From Accumulibacter sp. (GTDB lineage Bacteria > Pseudomonadota > Gammaproteobacteria > Burkholderiales > Rhodocyclaceae), in contig JAIFKU010000060.1 of NCBI GenBank assembly GCA_020049495.1, positions 1-56,128 of the forward strand: DNA of 56,128 bases. The letters run 5' to 3'. A program made the translations under genes and the position numbers. Within the stretch, counting starts at the first letter, position 1. Each line of letters begins with the position of its first letter. This document shows, piece by piece, positions 27,479-36,051 of this stretch. The notes beneath the pieces are model-generated. The model ran no database searches. It was given only the letters and a program-made list of their open reading frames with translations, and had not been told where the DNA came from.

Positions 27479-28243
27479 TTATATTTGCCTTTTCAGCTCT
27501 TCCTCGGCAAACAGTGCGGCGCCGACAATGCCGGCCTGATTGAGGAAACTGGCGGCAACGACCGGTGCACGGGTGGTGATCAACGGTGCAAACTTGTTCA
27601 GTTTCTTGCTGACGCCGCCACCGAGCACGATCAGATCCGGCCAGAGCAGGTTCTCCATGGTCGTGAGGTAGAGGTTCAGGCGTTCTCCCCACTCCTTCCA
27701 TTTGAGTTTTTTCGTGATGCGCACCGCTTCGGAAGCGTAGCGTTCCGCTTCGCAGCCATTGTCGAGGTATACGTGACCGAGTTCGCTGTTGGGCAACAGA
27801 TGACCTCCGGTGAACAGGGCTGTGCCCAGCCCGGTGCCGATGGTGACAATGAGTACAACACCTTTTTCCCCATGGCCCGCACCGAAACGCATTTCTGCCA
27901 GGCCGGCGACATCGGCGTCGTTGGCGACAAAAACCGGACATCCGGTCTGCTCCGAGAAAACCTCGGCGACCGCTAAACCGATAAAGGATTTGTCGATGTT
28001 GGCCGCCGTGCAGGCAATGCCGTGCTGGATTGCAGCGGGAAAGCCGATGCCGATCGGCCCTGACCACTGCTGCTCAGCGAGCAATTCTTTCAGCGTCCTG
28101 CCTATGGCTTCGGGCGTAGCCGGTCGTGGCGTCTCGATGCGGACTCTCTCGCTTAGCAACTCGCCACTTGTGGTGTCAACCATGGCGGCCTTGATTCCCG
28201 TTCCACCCACATCAATGCCCAGAATATGCACAGTCATCCCCAT
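27479..28243 (-). CDS. ppgK: Polyphosphate glucokinase (ROK family)
   Basis: Phosphorylates glucose using inorganic polyphosphate (often also ATP), linking stored polyphosphate to glycolysis. The 254-residue product begins with the phosphate-binding [16 protein letters not shown]. It contains [11 protein letters not shown], the catalytic Asp region [16 protein letters not shown], and [19 protein letters not shown], close to known PPGK proteins and shorter than typical ROK repressors (no HTH domain). It converges on relA, 12 bases apart. The presence of ppk1 and ppx nearby strengthens the polyphosphate assignment; donor specificity would need an assay. MTVHILG at 28237 is an alternative start. 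Confidence 0.86.
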   Translation of the reverse strand: MGMTVHILGIDVGGTGIKAAMVDTTSGELLSERVRIETPRPATPEAIGRTLKELLAEQQWSGPIGIGFPAAIQHGIACTAANIDKSFIGLAVAEVFSEQTGCPVFVANDADVAGLAEMRFGAGHGEKGVVLIVTIGTGLGTALFTGGHLLPNSELGHVYLDNGCEAERYASEAVRITKKLKWKEWGERLNLYLTTMENLLWPDLIVLGGGVSKKLNKFAPLITTRAPVVAASFLNQAGIVGAALFAEEELKRQI

Positions 28244-28351
28244 GAAAATCGTTCTGTACCCCGATGCTAGCCTAATTTCTGAGTATTCTGTAGCAGCAGA
28301 AAGAATCAGAACAGCGATTGTCTGGCCTGGCTGGAGTACCGGGTGATACCA

Positions 28352-28394
28352 GCCCTCGCCCGCGGGAGAGGGTGCGCGGCAGCGCGGTGAGGGC
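28352..28394. repeat. Palindromic repeat between ppgK and the fructosamine kinase gene
   Basis: An inner palindrome CCCTCGCCCGCGGGAGAGGG is enclosed by terminal arms GCCCTC and GAGGGC. It resembles the dispersed CTCTCCC-GGGAGAG type repeats found in many proteobacterial chromosomes. It lies upstream of ppgK and downstream of the fructosamine-kinase-like gene, both on the minus strand, and may end the upstream transcript. Confidence 0.65.
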
Positions 28395-28430
28395 CGTGAG
28401 GATGCGCTTTCAATCCTCTTGCTTCAACGA

Positions 28431-29348
28431 CTAGCGGCCAATCTCGGCCAGCAGCGTGCCAATCATGCGTTCGGCCTGGTGCAGGTAACTATTCCCGAAC
28501 AGGTTCAGGTGGTTGAGTACGTGATAAAGGTTGTACAAGGTCTTGCGCTGCTCAAAGCCGTCAGCCAGCGGCCATGCATCACGATAGGCCGCATAGAAAC
28601 AAGTGGGAAAGCCGCCGAATAATTCGCTCATCGCCAGATCGGTCTCACGGTCGCCGTAATAGACGGCCGGATCGAACAGCGCCAGTTCCCCTGTTTCGTC
28701 CTGGGCTGCGTTGCCATACCACAGATCGCCGTGCAGCAGGCTGATCTGCGGGCGATAGTCTGTAAACAGTGCCGCAAGCTTCTCTGTCAAACGCTCGCCG
28801 TCGGCGATGAACTTTCCCTTGTGTCCTTTGGTTTTTAGCAGTTCCAACTGTGGCTGGAGGCGCTGGCGGGCAAAGAAAAGAGGCCAGGTGCGCTGCCCGG
28901 CGTTGGTCTGCGGCGTACTGCCGATGAAGTTGGCGCGATGCCAGCCAAAACGGTTTCCCTCGATGCGATGCAGTTCGGCCAGCGCCTGGCCGGCGTTGAT
29001 TCCAGCGCTGGTTTCCCGCAAGGGGGTCAGATGCAGATATTCCAGAACGAGATAGGCCTGCCGTCCGCTGACACCATGCGTGACGACCTGCGGCACGCGC
29101 AACGCCGGACAACGGGCCAGTGAGGTCAACCCGTCTGCTTCAGCCGCGAACAGTTCATGGCGCTCTGCACTGTTGAGCTTGATGAACCAGCGGGAACGTT
29201 CCCCATGCAGTACCAGCGTGCAGGAGATCGAACCGCCGCCGAGTGCGGAAACCTTCTGGATGGAACAGGCCGATCCACTGAAGTGACTGATTTCCTCGTT
29301 GAGGGTAGCGCGAAGACCGGCATCCAGCAGGTATTCGGAGTGGTTCAT
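28431..29348 (-). CDS. Fructosamine/ketosamine-3-kinase family protein
   Basis: A 305-residue kinase of the fructosamine-3-kinase (APH-fold) family. These enzymes phosphorylate sugar adducts on proteins or small amines, starting deglycation. Motifs seen are WFIKLNSAERHELFAAEADGL (ATP-binding Lys), YLVLEYLHLTPL (hinge), LLHGDLWYGNAAQDETGE (catalytic loop with HGDLWxGN) and FDPAVYYGDRETDLAMSELFGGF (metal-binding region), all diagnostic for the family. No membrane segment. It lies 27 bases downstream of ppk1 on the same strand and may share its transcript. The physiological substrate in bacteria is poorly known. Confidence 0.92.
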   Translation of the reverse strand: MNHSEYLLDAGLRATLNEEISHFSGSACSIQKVSALGGGSISCTLVLHGERSRWFIKLNSAERHELFAAEADGLTSLARCPALRVPQVVTHGVSGRQAYLVLEYLHLTPLRETSAGINAGQALAELHRIEGNRFGWHRANFIGSTPQTNAGQRTWPLFFARQRLQPQLELLKTKGHKGKFIADGERLTEKLAALFTDYRPQISLLHGDLWYGNAAQDETGELALFDPAVYYGDRETDLAMSELFGGFPTCFYAAYRDAWPLADGFEQRKTLYNLYHVLNHLNLFGNSYLHQAERMIGTLLAEIGR

Positions 29349-29375
29349 CGCGGCGATCTCCGCAGGCCTGAAAAC

Positions 29376-31481
29376 TCAGGGCTTCAACAGTTCAATCAGC
29401 TCGCTCTGGGCGCAGCGGGGTTTGCTACGCGAACCGCGGCGCGGGTGATAGTTGCCATCGGTGTCCATGTCCCAGGATTGCAGGTTGTCCGTCAGATAGA
29501 TTTGCAGACCTTCGCTGATGACGCGGCGCTTGAGCTTCTTGTCGAGTACCGGGAAAGCCAGTTCGATACGGCGAAAGAAATTGCGCTCCATCCAGTCGGC
29601 ACTTGAGAGATAAACCTTTTCCTCGCCGCCGGCGAAAAAATAAAATACGCGGTGGTGTTCAAGCAGGCGGCCGATGATCGAACGGACGCGAATGTTATCC
29701 GACAGGCCCTTGATGCCGGGTCGGAGCGCACAAACGCCGCGCACGATCAGGTCGATCTTTACGCCGGCTTGTGAAGCCTCGTAAAGTGCGCTGATGGCGC
29801 CGGGTTCGAGCAGCGAATTCATCTTGGCAATGATGCGCGAACGCTTGCCGGCACGGGCGGCAGCGGCTTCTTCCTGAATTGCAGCAATAATATTCTGCTG
29901 CAAGGAGAAGGGCGCCTGCCAGAGATGCTTCAGCGACTGGGCGCGACCGAGCCCGGTGAGTTGCTTGAAGACCTCGTTGACATCGGCACAGATTTCCTCG
30001 TTGCTGGTGAGCAACCCGAAATCGGAGTAAAGACGGGCTGTCTTCGGGTGGTAGTTGCCTGTTCCCAGATGTACGTAGCGGCGCAACAGGCTGCCGGATT
30101 TTCCTTCTTCACGGCGAACGATCATCAGCATCTTGGCGTGCGTTTTGTAGCCGACGACACCATAGACGACGTGGGCGCCGACTTCTTCCAGCTTGGTCGC
30201 CCAGCCGATGTTGGCTTCTTCGTCAAAGCGTGCCATCAGTTCGACAACGACCGTGACTTCCTTGCCGTTCTGCGCCGCGCGCAGCAGCGACTGCATCAGC
30301 ACGGAATCGGTGCCGGTGCGGTACACGGTCATCTTGATGGCTACGACCTGCGGGTCGGTCGTTGCCTGGTCGATCAGTGAAATGACTGGTGAAAAGCTCT
30401 GATAGGGATGATGCAGCAAAATATCGTTGGCGCGGATATCGTCAAAGATGCTATGCCCTTTCTGCAATGCCTTGGGGAAACCAGGTCGGAAAGGAATGAA
30501 CTTGAGATCATCGCGGGCGACCCAATCGGGAACCTGCATCAAACGGACCAGATTGACCGGGCCGGCAACGCGATAAAGATCGGTGTTGCTGAGGTTGAAT
30601 TGCGACAGGAGAAATTCGGCCATGACCTCCGAGCAGTTGTCGGCCACCTCAAGGCGAACCCCGTCGCCAAAGTGCCGTTGCGGCAGTTCCCCCTGAATCT
30701 TGGTGCGCAGATTCTTTACTTCTTCTTCATCGACGAAAAGATCGCTGTTGCGTGTGACGCGGAACTGGTAACAGCCTAGAACGTTCATGCCGGCAAACAA
30801 TTCGCCGACAAAAGCGTGCAATACGGAGGAGAAAAACACGAAACCGTATTCACAATCGCACAGTTCCTGCGGCAGGCGAATGACGCGTGGCAAGACTCGC
30901 GGGGCCTGAACGATGGCCGCGCCGGAACTGCGTCCGAAAGCGTCCTTGCCTTCGAGTTCGACGGCAAAGTTGAGGCTCTTGTTAAGCACGCGCGGGAAGG
31001 GGTGCGAGGGATCGAGACCGATAGGGGTGAGTACCGGCATGACCTCGCGAAAAAAGTAGTCCCTGATCCATTCGCGTTGTGTTTCGGTCCATGCCGCGCG
31101 CCGCAAAAAGTGAATGCCCTCGTCAGCGAACTGCGGAAGGATCTCGTTGTTGAGCAAATCGTATTGTTCTTCCACCAGGGCATGCGCTTCGTCGCTGACC
31201 TGGCGGTAAGCGGCAAGCGCGGTCAGTCCATCGGTGGTGACCGCCACCGAGTTAAGCTTGATCTGTTCCTTGAGTCCGGCCACCCGGATTTCGAAAAACT
31301 CGTCGAGATTGCTGCTGACGATGCAGAGGAAGCGCAGGCGTTCGAGCAGCGGTGTGCGCGGGTTTCTGGCTTGCGCAAGCACCCGGCGGTTGAAGGCCAG
31401 TAGTCCCAGCTCACGGTTCAGGAAATTTTCGGCAGGAAAGTGTTCGGCATTAGCCGGTACGATGTCGATACGAGTTGTCAT
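29376..31481 (-). CDS. ppk1: Polyphosphate kinase 1
   Basis: Reversibly polymerises the terminal phosphate of ATP into inorganic polyphosphate; membrane-associated in known cases. The 701-residue product contains all PPK1 domains: N (FLNRELGLLAFNRRVLAQAR), head (middle, PVLTPIGLDPSHPFP), and the two phospholipase-D-like catalytic domains. The likely phospho-histidine is in VVGYKTHAKMLMIV, with a second catalytic His in GRLLEHHRVFYFF (the usual LEHSR reads LEHHR here). RYVHLGTGNYHPKTARLYSDF is also conserved. Divergent from ppx across 202 bases that hold a Pho-box-like repeat. Confidence 0.97.
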   Translation of the reverse strand: MTTRIDIVPANAEHFPAENFLNRELGLLAFNRRVLAQARNPRTPLLERLRFLCIVSSNLDEFFEIRVAGLKEQIKLNSVAVTTDGLTALAAYRQVSDEAHALVEEQYDLLNNEILPQFADEGIHFLRRAAWTETQREWIRDYFFREVMPVLTPIGLDPSHPFPRVLNKSLNFAVELEGKDAFGRSSGAAIVQAPRVLPRVIRLPQELCDCEYGFVFFSSVLHAFVGELFAGMNVLGCYQFRVTRNSDLFVDEEEVKNLRTKIQGELPQRHFGDGVRLEVADNCSEVMAEFLLSQFNLSNTDLYRVAGPVNLVRLMQVPDWVARDDLKFIPFRPGFPKALQKGHSIFDDIRANDILLHHPYQSFSPVISLIDQATTDPQVVAIKMTVYRTGTDSVLMQSLLRAAQNGKEVTVVVELMARFDEEANIGWATKLEEVGAHVVYGVVGYKTHAKMLMIVRREEGKSGSLLRRYVHLGTGNYHPKTARLYSDFGLLTSNEEICADVNEVFKQLTGLGRAQSLKHLWQAPFSLQQNIIAAIQEEAAAARAGKRSRIIAKMNSLLEPGAISALYEASQAGVKIDLIVRGVCALRPGIKGLSDNIRVRSIIGRLLEHHRVFYFFAGGEEKVYLSSADWMERNFFRRIELAFPVLDKKLKRRVISEGLQIYLTDNLQSWDMDTDGNYHPRRGSRSKPRCAQSELIELLKP

Positions 31482-31526
31482 GTCTTCATTGAATCAGGAA
31501 TGGATGTTCGATGCAAGCGCGTGATT

Positions 31527-31557
31527 ATGTTACGAAATTGTTACAGCACTATGTCAA
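31527..31557 (+). promoter_or_regulatory. Pho-box-like direct repeat between ppk1 and ppx
   Basis: Two 7-base units ATGTTAC and TTGTTAC are separated by the AT-rich spacer GAAA, giving 11-base periodicity; a third TGTCA follows at 31552. PhoB boxes have the form CTGTCAT-N4-CTGTCAT with the same spacing and an A/T-rich spacer. The match is partial (TGT and the later A conserved), so PhoB control is suggested, not shown. The minus strand also offers TTGACA at 31552-31557 as a possible -35 for ppk1. Confidence 0.45.
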
Positions 31558-31683
31558 ATGGCCGGCGCTGCGTTTGTTCAGTGGTTGCGGGTCACAGGCA
31601 AGAGCTCCCCGGCCGATGGCACCGCAGTTGGCGGTGTTAGAATGATCCCCGATAATTACAACAGATGATAGAGAACACCGGCT

Positions 31684-33195
31684 ATGGGTTACGAACAGAT
31701 CGCTGCAGTTGATCTCGGTTCCAACAGTTTCCGTTTGCAGGTCGGGCGTGTTGTCGACGACCAGATCTATCCGCTCGATACACTGAAAGAACTGGTTCGG
31801 CTTGCTTCCGGGCTGACCCGCGAAAAATTGCTTGATGAGCCCGCGCAGCAGAGTGCGCTGGAGACCCTGAGTCGATTTGGCGAACGTTTGCGCGGTTTTC
31901 AGCCGGAGGCGGTACGGGTGGTGGCGACCAATACCCTGCGTGTAGCCAAAAATGCCAGAACATTCATCCCGCGGGCCGAGTCGGCGCTGGGCTTCCCGAT
32001 CGAAGTCATCGGCGGGCGCGAGGAAGCGCGCCTGATTTATATCGGTGCCGCCCACGCTCTGCCGTCATCGAGACACAAACGTCTGGTCATCGATATCGGC
32101 GGCGGTTCAACCGAGTTCATCATCGGGAAACAGCTTGATCCGCTGGTCATGGAATCGCTGTTCATGGGCTGCGTCAGCTATACGCTGCGTTTCTTCCCAA
32201 GCGGCAGGGTCGACAAGAAGTGTTTCTACGAGGCTGAAGTGTCGGCGGCCCGTGAAATACAAACGATTGCCCAGGATTATCGGCGGGTCGGCTGGACTGA
32301 GGTCGCTGCTTCCTCGGGAACGGCGCGCGCCATTGCCGATCTGCTCGAATTCAACAAACTCAATCCTGATGGGCGGAGTGGCATTACCCGCGAGGGGCTC
32401 TCCAAACTTCGCGCCTTGCTGATTCGCGCCGGGTCTGCGGCAGAACTGAAACTCGCGGGTTTGCGTACGGACCGACTTCCGGTTTTCCCCGGCGGTATCG
32501 CCATCATGTCGGCGATCTTTTCCGAACTGGGAATCGAGCACATGACCTATTCCACGGGCGCCTTGCGTCTCGGGGTGCTCTACGACCTGCTTGGCCGCTT
32601 CCATCATCACGACATGCGCGATGCGACAGTGAATCAGTTCATGCGGCGTTATCAGGTGGATGCCCGTCAGGCCGAACGCGTCGAACGTACTGCGCTTGAA
32701 TTACTCGGTCAGTTGATTGGCATCGATTTGCCGGAACACGAGAGCGATGTGCGCTTTCTTCGCTGGGCCGCAGCGCTGCATGAAATCGGAATATCGATTG
32801 CGCACGGCGGCTTCCACAAGCATGGGGCCTACATCGTGAGCTTTGCCGACATGCCCGGCTTTTCGAAGAAGGATCAGGAGCTACTGGCACTGCTGGTCCT
32901 CGGCCAGCGTGGCAAGCTGGAAAAACTGCCATCGACTCCGGACACAGCCCCGGTCTGGCGACTCGTGTTCTGTCTTCGCCTGGCGGCACTGTTGCACCGC
33001 TCGCGTGATGACCAGCACTTGCCGGTTTCCATCGTCAGGCAATCTGGCGCCGGATTCCAACTCGATCTTCCCGCCGACTGGCTGCTGGCCAATCCGCTCA
33101 GTGCAGCCGCTCTGGCCGATGAGGCCTTGATCTGGCAACGCATGGGTTCAGACTTGCGGATCAGGCGTCGCGCTGCAGTTAACATGCTGGAATAG
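31684..33195 (+). CDS. ppx: Exopolyphosphatase (Ppx/GppA family)
   Basis: Removes terminal phosphates from polyphosphate; the related GppA activity hydrolyses pppGpp. The 503-residue product has the ASKHA phosphate-1 motif AAVDLGSNSFRLQVGR, the VVATNTLRVAKNARTFI segment, phosphate-2 VIDIGGGSTEFIIG and a C-terminal HD-like domain (RWAAALHEIGISIAHGGFHKH). Length and C-terminal region fit Ppx better than the short form. It is divergent from ppk1, and the next gene starts 5 bases after its stop, so it probably heads the transcript that continues into the Mla-type transporter operon. Confidence 0.95.
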   Translation: MGYEQIAAVDLGSNSFRLQVGRVVDDQIYPLDTLKELVRLASGLTREKLLDEPAQQSALETLSRFGERLRGFQPEAVRVVATNTLRVAKNARTFIPRAESALGFPIEVIGGREEARLIYIGAAHALPSSRHKRLVIDIGGGSTEFIIGKQLDPLVMESLFMGCVSYTLRFFPSGRVDKKCFYEAEVSAAREIQTIAQDYRRVGWTEVAASSGTARAIADLLEFNKLNPDGRSGITREGLSKLRALLIRAGSAAELKLAGLRTDRLPVFPGGIAIMSAIFSELGIEHMTYSTGALRLGVLYDLLGRFHHHDMRDATVNQFMRRYQVDARQAERVERTALELLGQLIGIDLPEHESDVRFLRWAAALHEIGISIAHGGFHKHGAYIVSFADMPGFSKKDQELLALLVLGQRGKLEKLPSTPDTAPVWRLVFCLRLAALLHRSRDDQHLPVSIVRQSGAGFQLDLPADWLLANPLSAAALADEALIWQRMGSDLRIRRRAAVNMLE

Positions 33196-33200
33196 CCGGA

Positions 33201-34322
33201 ATGGTCGTTGCCGCAATAAGCACCCGTGAGCATGAAGGGCGTGTCCAGGTAGCGCTTTCCGGTGAGTGGACGCTGGCAACGCTGCCGCTGCCGATTAGCC
33301 GGCTTGAATTGCGTCTGGTTGAACTGACGGCAAACAATGCGGCCTGGGATCTGCACGCCATTGAACGACTCGACAGTGTGGGTGCCATCCTGCTCTGGCG
33401 TGCCTGGGGACGGCGCTGGCCGCATGCCCTGGACGTTTCTGCGCAGCTTCGCTCGGTCATTGAACGTGTGGCGTCAATACACATAAATTCTACGTTCCGT
33501 CCTGGGCAATCGCGCTTTGACTGGCTGCGGGTATTGGGGCGGCTTGTTCTTTCTGCAGGCAAGAATCTGCGCGAAATCGTGACCTTGTTCGGGCAACTGC
33601 TGCTTGATGTGGCCTATCTGTTCTCGCATCCGCGTGATATTCCCTGGCGCGAGTTTTCGGCCAATATCTTCAAGAGCGGCGCTCAGGCCTTGCCGGTGAC
33701 GGCATTGGTCGGTTTTCTGATCGGTGTCGTGCTCTCGTTTCTGTCTGCAATACAGCTTAAAACCTTCGGCGCTGATATCTACATTGTCAATTTGCTCGGG
33801 ATCAGCATCATTCGCGAACTGGGGCCGGTGATTGTTGCCGTGCTGGTGGCCGGACGCTCCGGTTCGGCGATGACCGCGCAGATTGGCGTCATGCGGGTGA
33901 CCGAAGAAATCGATGCGCTGGCCACGATGGGCGTATCGCGCAGTTTGCGTCTGGTACTGCCCAAGGTCGCGGCGCTTTCCGTGGCCATGCCGCTGCTGGT
34001 CGTCTGGTGCGCAGCGGCGGGGATTGTTGGCGGCATGGTGTCGGCGAATCTGGAAATGGGACTGGCTTACGGATATTTCATCGAAGCACTGCCCAGGGTG
34101 GTGCCGCTGGCCAACCTCTGGATCGGCATTGGCAAGGGTTTCTTTTTCGGCCTGCTGATCGCGTTGATCGCCTGCCACTTTGGCCTGAAAGTGCGACCGA
34201 ATACCGAGAGTCTGTCGGCAAAGACAACGACAGCAGTGGTTACGGCGATTACCTTCGTGATCATCATTGATGCCGTGTTTGCGGTGTTGACCCGTAATAT
34301 CGGCATGCCGGGAGGGGCGTGA
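33201..34322 (+). CDS. mlaE: MlaE-type lipid ABC transporter permease with N-terminal STAS/MlaB domain
   Basis: Permease of a phospholipid-moving MCE transporter in the inner membrane, 373 residues. Residues 1-95 look like a STAS/MlaB domain (VALSGEWTLATLPLPISRLE and ERLDSVGAILLWRAWG); in E. coli this is a separate protein, MlaB. The permease part from about residue 150 carries the diagnostic REFSANIFKSGAQALPVTALVGFLIG, IRELGPVIVAVLVAGRSGSAMTAQIG and VTEEIDALATMGVSR. Its start is 5 bases after the ppx stop, and its stop overlaps the ATPase gene region (GGAGGGG just before). Part of the order mlaE-mlaF-mlaD-lipoprotein. Confidence 0.92.
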   Translation: MVVAAISTREHEGRVQVALSGEWTLATLPLPISRLELRLVELTANNAAWDLHAIERLDSVGAILLWRAWGRRWPHALDVSAQLRSVIERVASIHINSTFRPGQSRFDWLRVLGRLVLSAGKNLREIVTLFGQLLLDVAYLFSHPRDIPWREFSANIFKSGAQALPVTALVGFLIGVVLSFLSAIQLKTFGADIYIVNLLGISIIRELGPVIVAVLVAGRSGSAMTAQIGVMRVTEEIDALATMGVSRSLRLVLPKVAALSVAMPLLVVWCAAAGIVGGMVSANLEMGLAYGYFIEALPRVVPLANLWIGIGKGFFFGLLIALIACHFGLKVRPNTESLSAKTTTAVVTAITFVIIIDAVFAVLTRNIGMPGGA

Positions 34323-34327
34323 CAGCC

Positions 34328-35110
34328 ATGAATGCTCCGCCCGGTGTTCCGGTCATTCAGTTGCGCGGCTTGAGCACGCGCTTTGGTGATGCCGTGATTC
34401 ATCGCGACATTGATCTTGACGTTGCGGCGGGGCAAATTCTTGGGCTGGTTGGAGGTTCCGGCAGTGGCAAGACCACGCTGTTGCGCGAAATCGTCGGTTT
34501 GCTCGTGCCAGCTAAAGGATCGGTCAGACTTTTCGGTCATACCGTATTAGACAACGATCCGCTGATTCGCCGCGATCTGCGCCGTCGTTTCGGCATGCTC
34601 TTTCAGCATGGCGCCTTGTTTTCCGCGCTTTCCGTTTTCGACAACATTGCTTTCCCCTTGCGCGAGTTGCGCGTGCTCGATGAGGAAATGATTCGCGATC
34701 TGGTTTTCCTGAAACTCGCCATGGTCGAACTCGAACCGCGTCATGGACCTTTGATGCCTGCCGAGTTGTCGGGAGGAATGGTCAAGCGCGTGGCTCTGGC
34801 CCGCGCCCTGTCGCTGGAACCGGAACTGCTGGTGCTCGATGAGCCTACGGCCGGTCTTGACCCCGATCTGGCTGACAATTTTGTCAAACTGATCCGCATG
34901 CTGCAGAAAGAGCTGGGTTTTACCGTCGTGATGGTGACCCACGACCTGGAAACCCTGGCGGGTCTAGCGACACGTGTGGCGGTACTTGCCGAGCAGCGTA
35001 TCATTGCTTGTGGCACGCCCGCTGAAGTGCTCGCAGTCGATCATCCGTTCATCCATAATTTTTTCTGTTCCGGGCACGCACTGGTGGTCATGCAAAAGGG
35101 AAATGTCTGA
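34328..35110 (+). CDS. mlaF: MlaF-type ABC transporter ATPase
   Basis: Cytoplasmic ATPase powering the MCE lipid transporter, 260 residues from ATG 34328, where GGAGGGG ends 10 bases upstream; a GTG at 34319 sits against that site. Walker A is GGSGSGKTTLLREIVGL. The Q-loop region is FGMLFQHGALFSALSVFDN, the ABC signature LSGGMVKRVALARALSLEP is the MlaF-like variant, Walker B is ELLVLDEPTAGLDPD, and the H-loop is VTHDLETL. It follows mlaE without a gap and precedes mlaD by 2 bases. Confidence 0.94.
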   Translation: MNAPPGVPVIQLRGLSTRFGDAVIHRDIDLDVAAGQILGLVGGSGSGKTTLLREIVGLLVPAKGSVRLFGHTVLDNDPLIRRDLRRRFGMLFQHGALFSALSVFDNIAFPLRELRVLDEEMIRDLVFLKLAMVELEPRHGPLMPAELSGGMVKRVALARALSLEPELLVLDEPTAGLDPDLADNFVKLIRMLQKELGFTVVMVTHDLETLAGLATRVAVLAEQRIIACGTPAEVLAVDHPFIHNFFCSGHALVVMQKGNV

Positions 35111-35112
35111 TC

Positions 35113-36051
35113 ATGGAAAATCGTTCTCATGCCCTGATTGCCGGGTTGTTCATGCTGTTCCTCGGTGTTGCAGCTATTGCGGCACTATGGTGGTTTGGCG
35201 GCAAACGCGAGCCGACCGACGAGTATCAGGTGCTCACGACAAAAAATGTGACCGGGCTCAACCCGCAGGCGCAGGTTCGCTATCGCGGCGTGCGCGTCGG
35301 CAGGGTGGAAGCCATCGACCTCGATGCCAGTGATCTGCGCAATACGCTGATTCGCATACGTATCCGGAAAGGCCTGCCGGTAACGCGCGGTACTACGGCC
35401 AAGCTGGGCTATCAGGGCGTAACGGGTATCGCACATGTGCTGCTCGACGATAACGGAAAAGATGCTTCGCTGTTGACGGCAAGCGCTGGAGAACTGGCCA
35501 GGATTCCGATGCAGGATTCGCTGATTCAGGAACTCTCGGATGTCGGCAGCGAGACCTTGCGCAATGCCCGCGATTTGCTGGTCAGCGTCAATCAGATCCT
35601 GAGTCCGGAAAACCGCCAGAACATAGCGAAAACACTGGCCAATCTTGAAACGACGACGGGCAATGCCAGGGAAGCGACGGTTCAGCTTCGCCAGTTACTG
35701 ACACCGGAGAATGCACGTTTGCTGAAATCAACTCTGGCCCGTGCCGAGCAGACCGCCGGACAGGCCGGGCCTTTCTTTGCCGAGGCGCGTGGCCTGGTAA
35801 CGCGCTGGCAAGCGCTGAGCGAAAAGCTGGAAACGACACTCGTTGATCCTTCGAGTAGCGGCATCGCAGCGCTGGCTCCCCGGCTCAACGAGTTGAGTTC
35901 CGAGCTTTCTGTCACTTCGCGCCAGCTCACCCGTGTGTTACAGATGCTCGAAGACTCGCCGCAGAGCCTGATTTTTGGTCACCAGAAAAATCTGCCCGGG
36001 CCCGGTGAAGCCGGTTTCATCGCGCCAGCAGTTAGCAGGGGACAGCCATGA
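35113..36051 (+). CDS. mlaD: MlaD-type MCE domain protein
   Basis: Periplasmic MCE protein of 312 residues, anchored by one N-terminal membrane helix (ALIAGLFMLFLGVAAIAALWWFG). The MCE domain follows (YQVLTTKNVTGLNPQAQVRYRGVRVGRVEAIDL, about residues 38-75 shown in part). MCE proteins form a hexameric ring through which lipids pass. The C-terminal half is helical and Leu/Thr-rich (LRQLLTPENARLLKSTLARA), longer than in E. coli MlaD and closer to proteins with an extended helical needle. ATGA overlap with the next lipoprotein gene. Confidence 0.92.
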   Translation: MENRSHALIAGLFMLFLGVAAIAALWWFGGKREPTDEYQVLTTKNVTGLNPQAQVRYRGVRVGRVEAIDLDASDLRNTLIRIRIRKGLPVTRGTTAKLGYQGVTGIAHVLLDDNGKDASLLTASAGELARIPMQDSLIQELSDVGSETLRNARDLLVSVNQILSPENRQNIAKTLANLETTTGNAREATVQLRQLLTPENARLLKSTLARAEQTAGQAGPFFAEARGLVTRWQALSEKLETTLVDPSSSGIAALAPRLNELSSELSVTSRQLTRVLQMLEDSPQSLIFGHQKNLPGPGEAGFIAPAVSRGQP

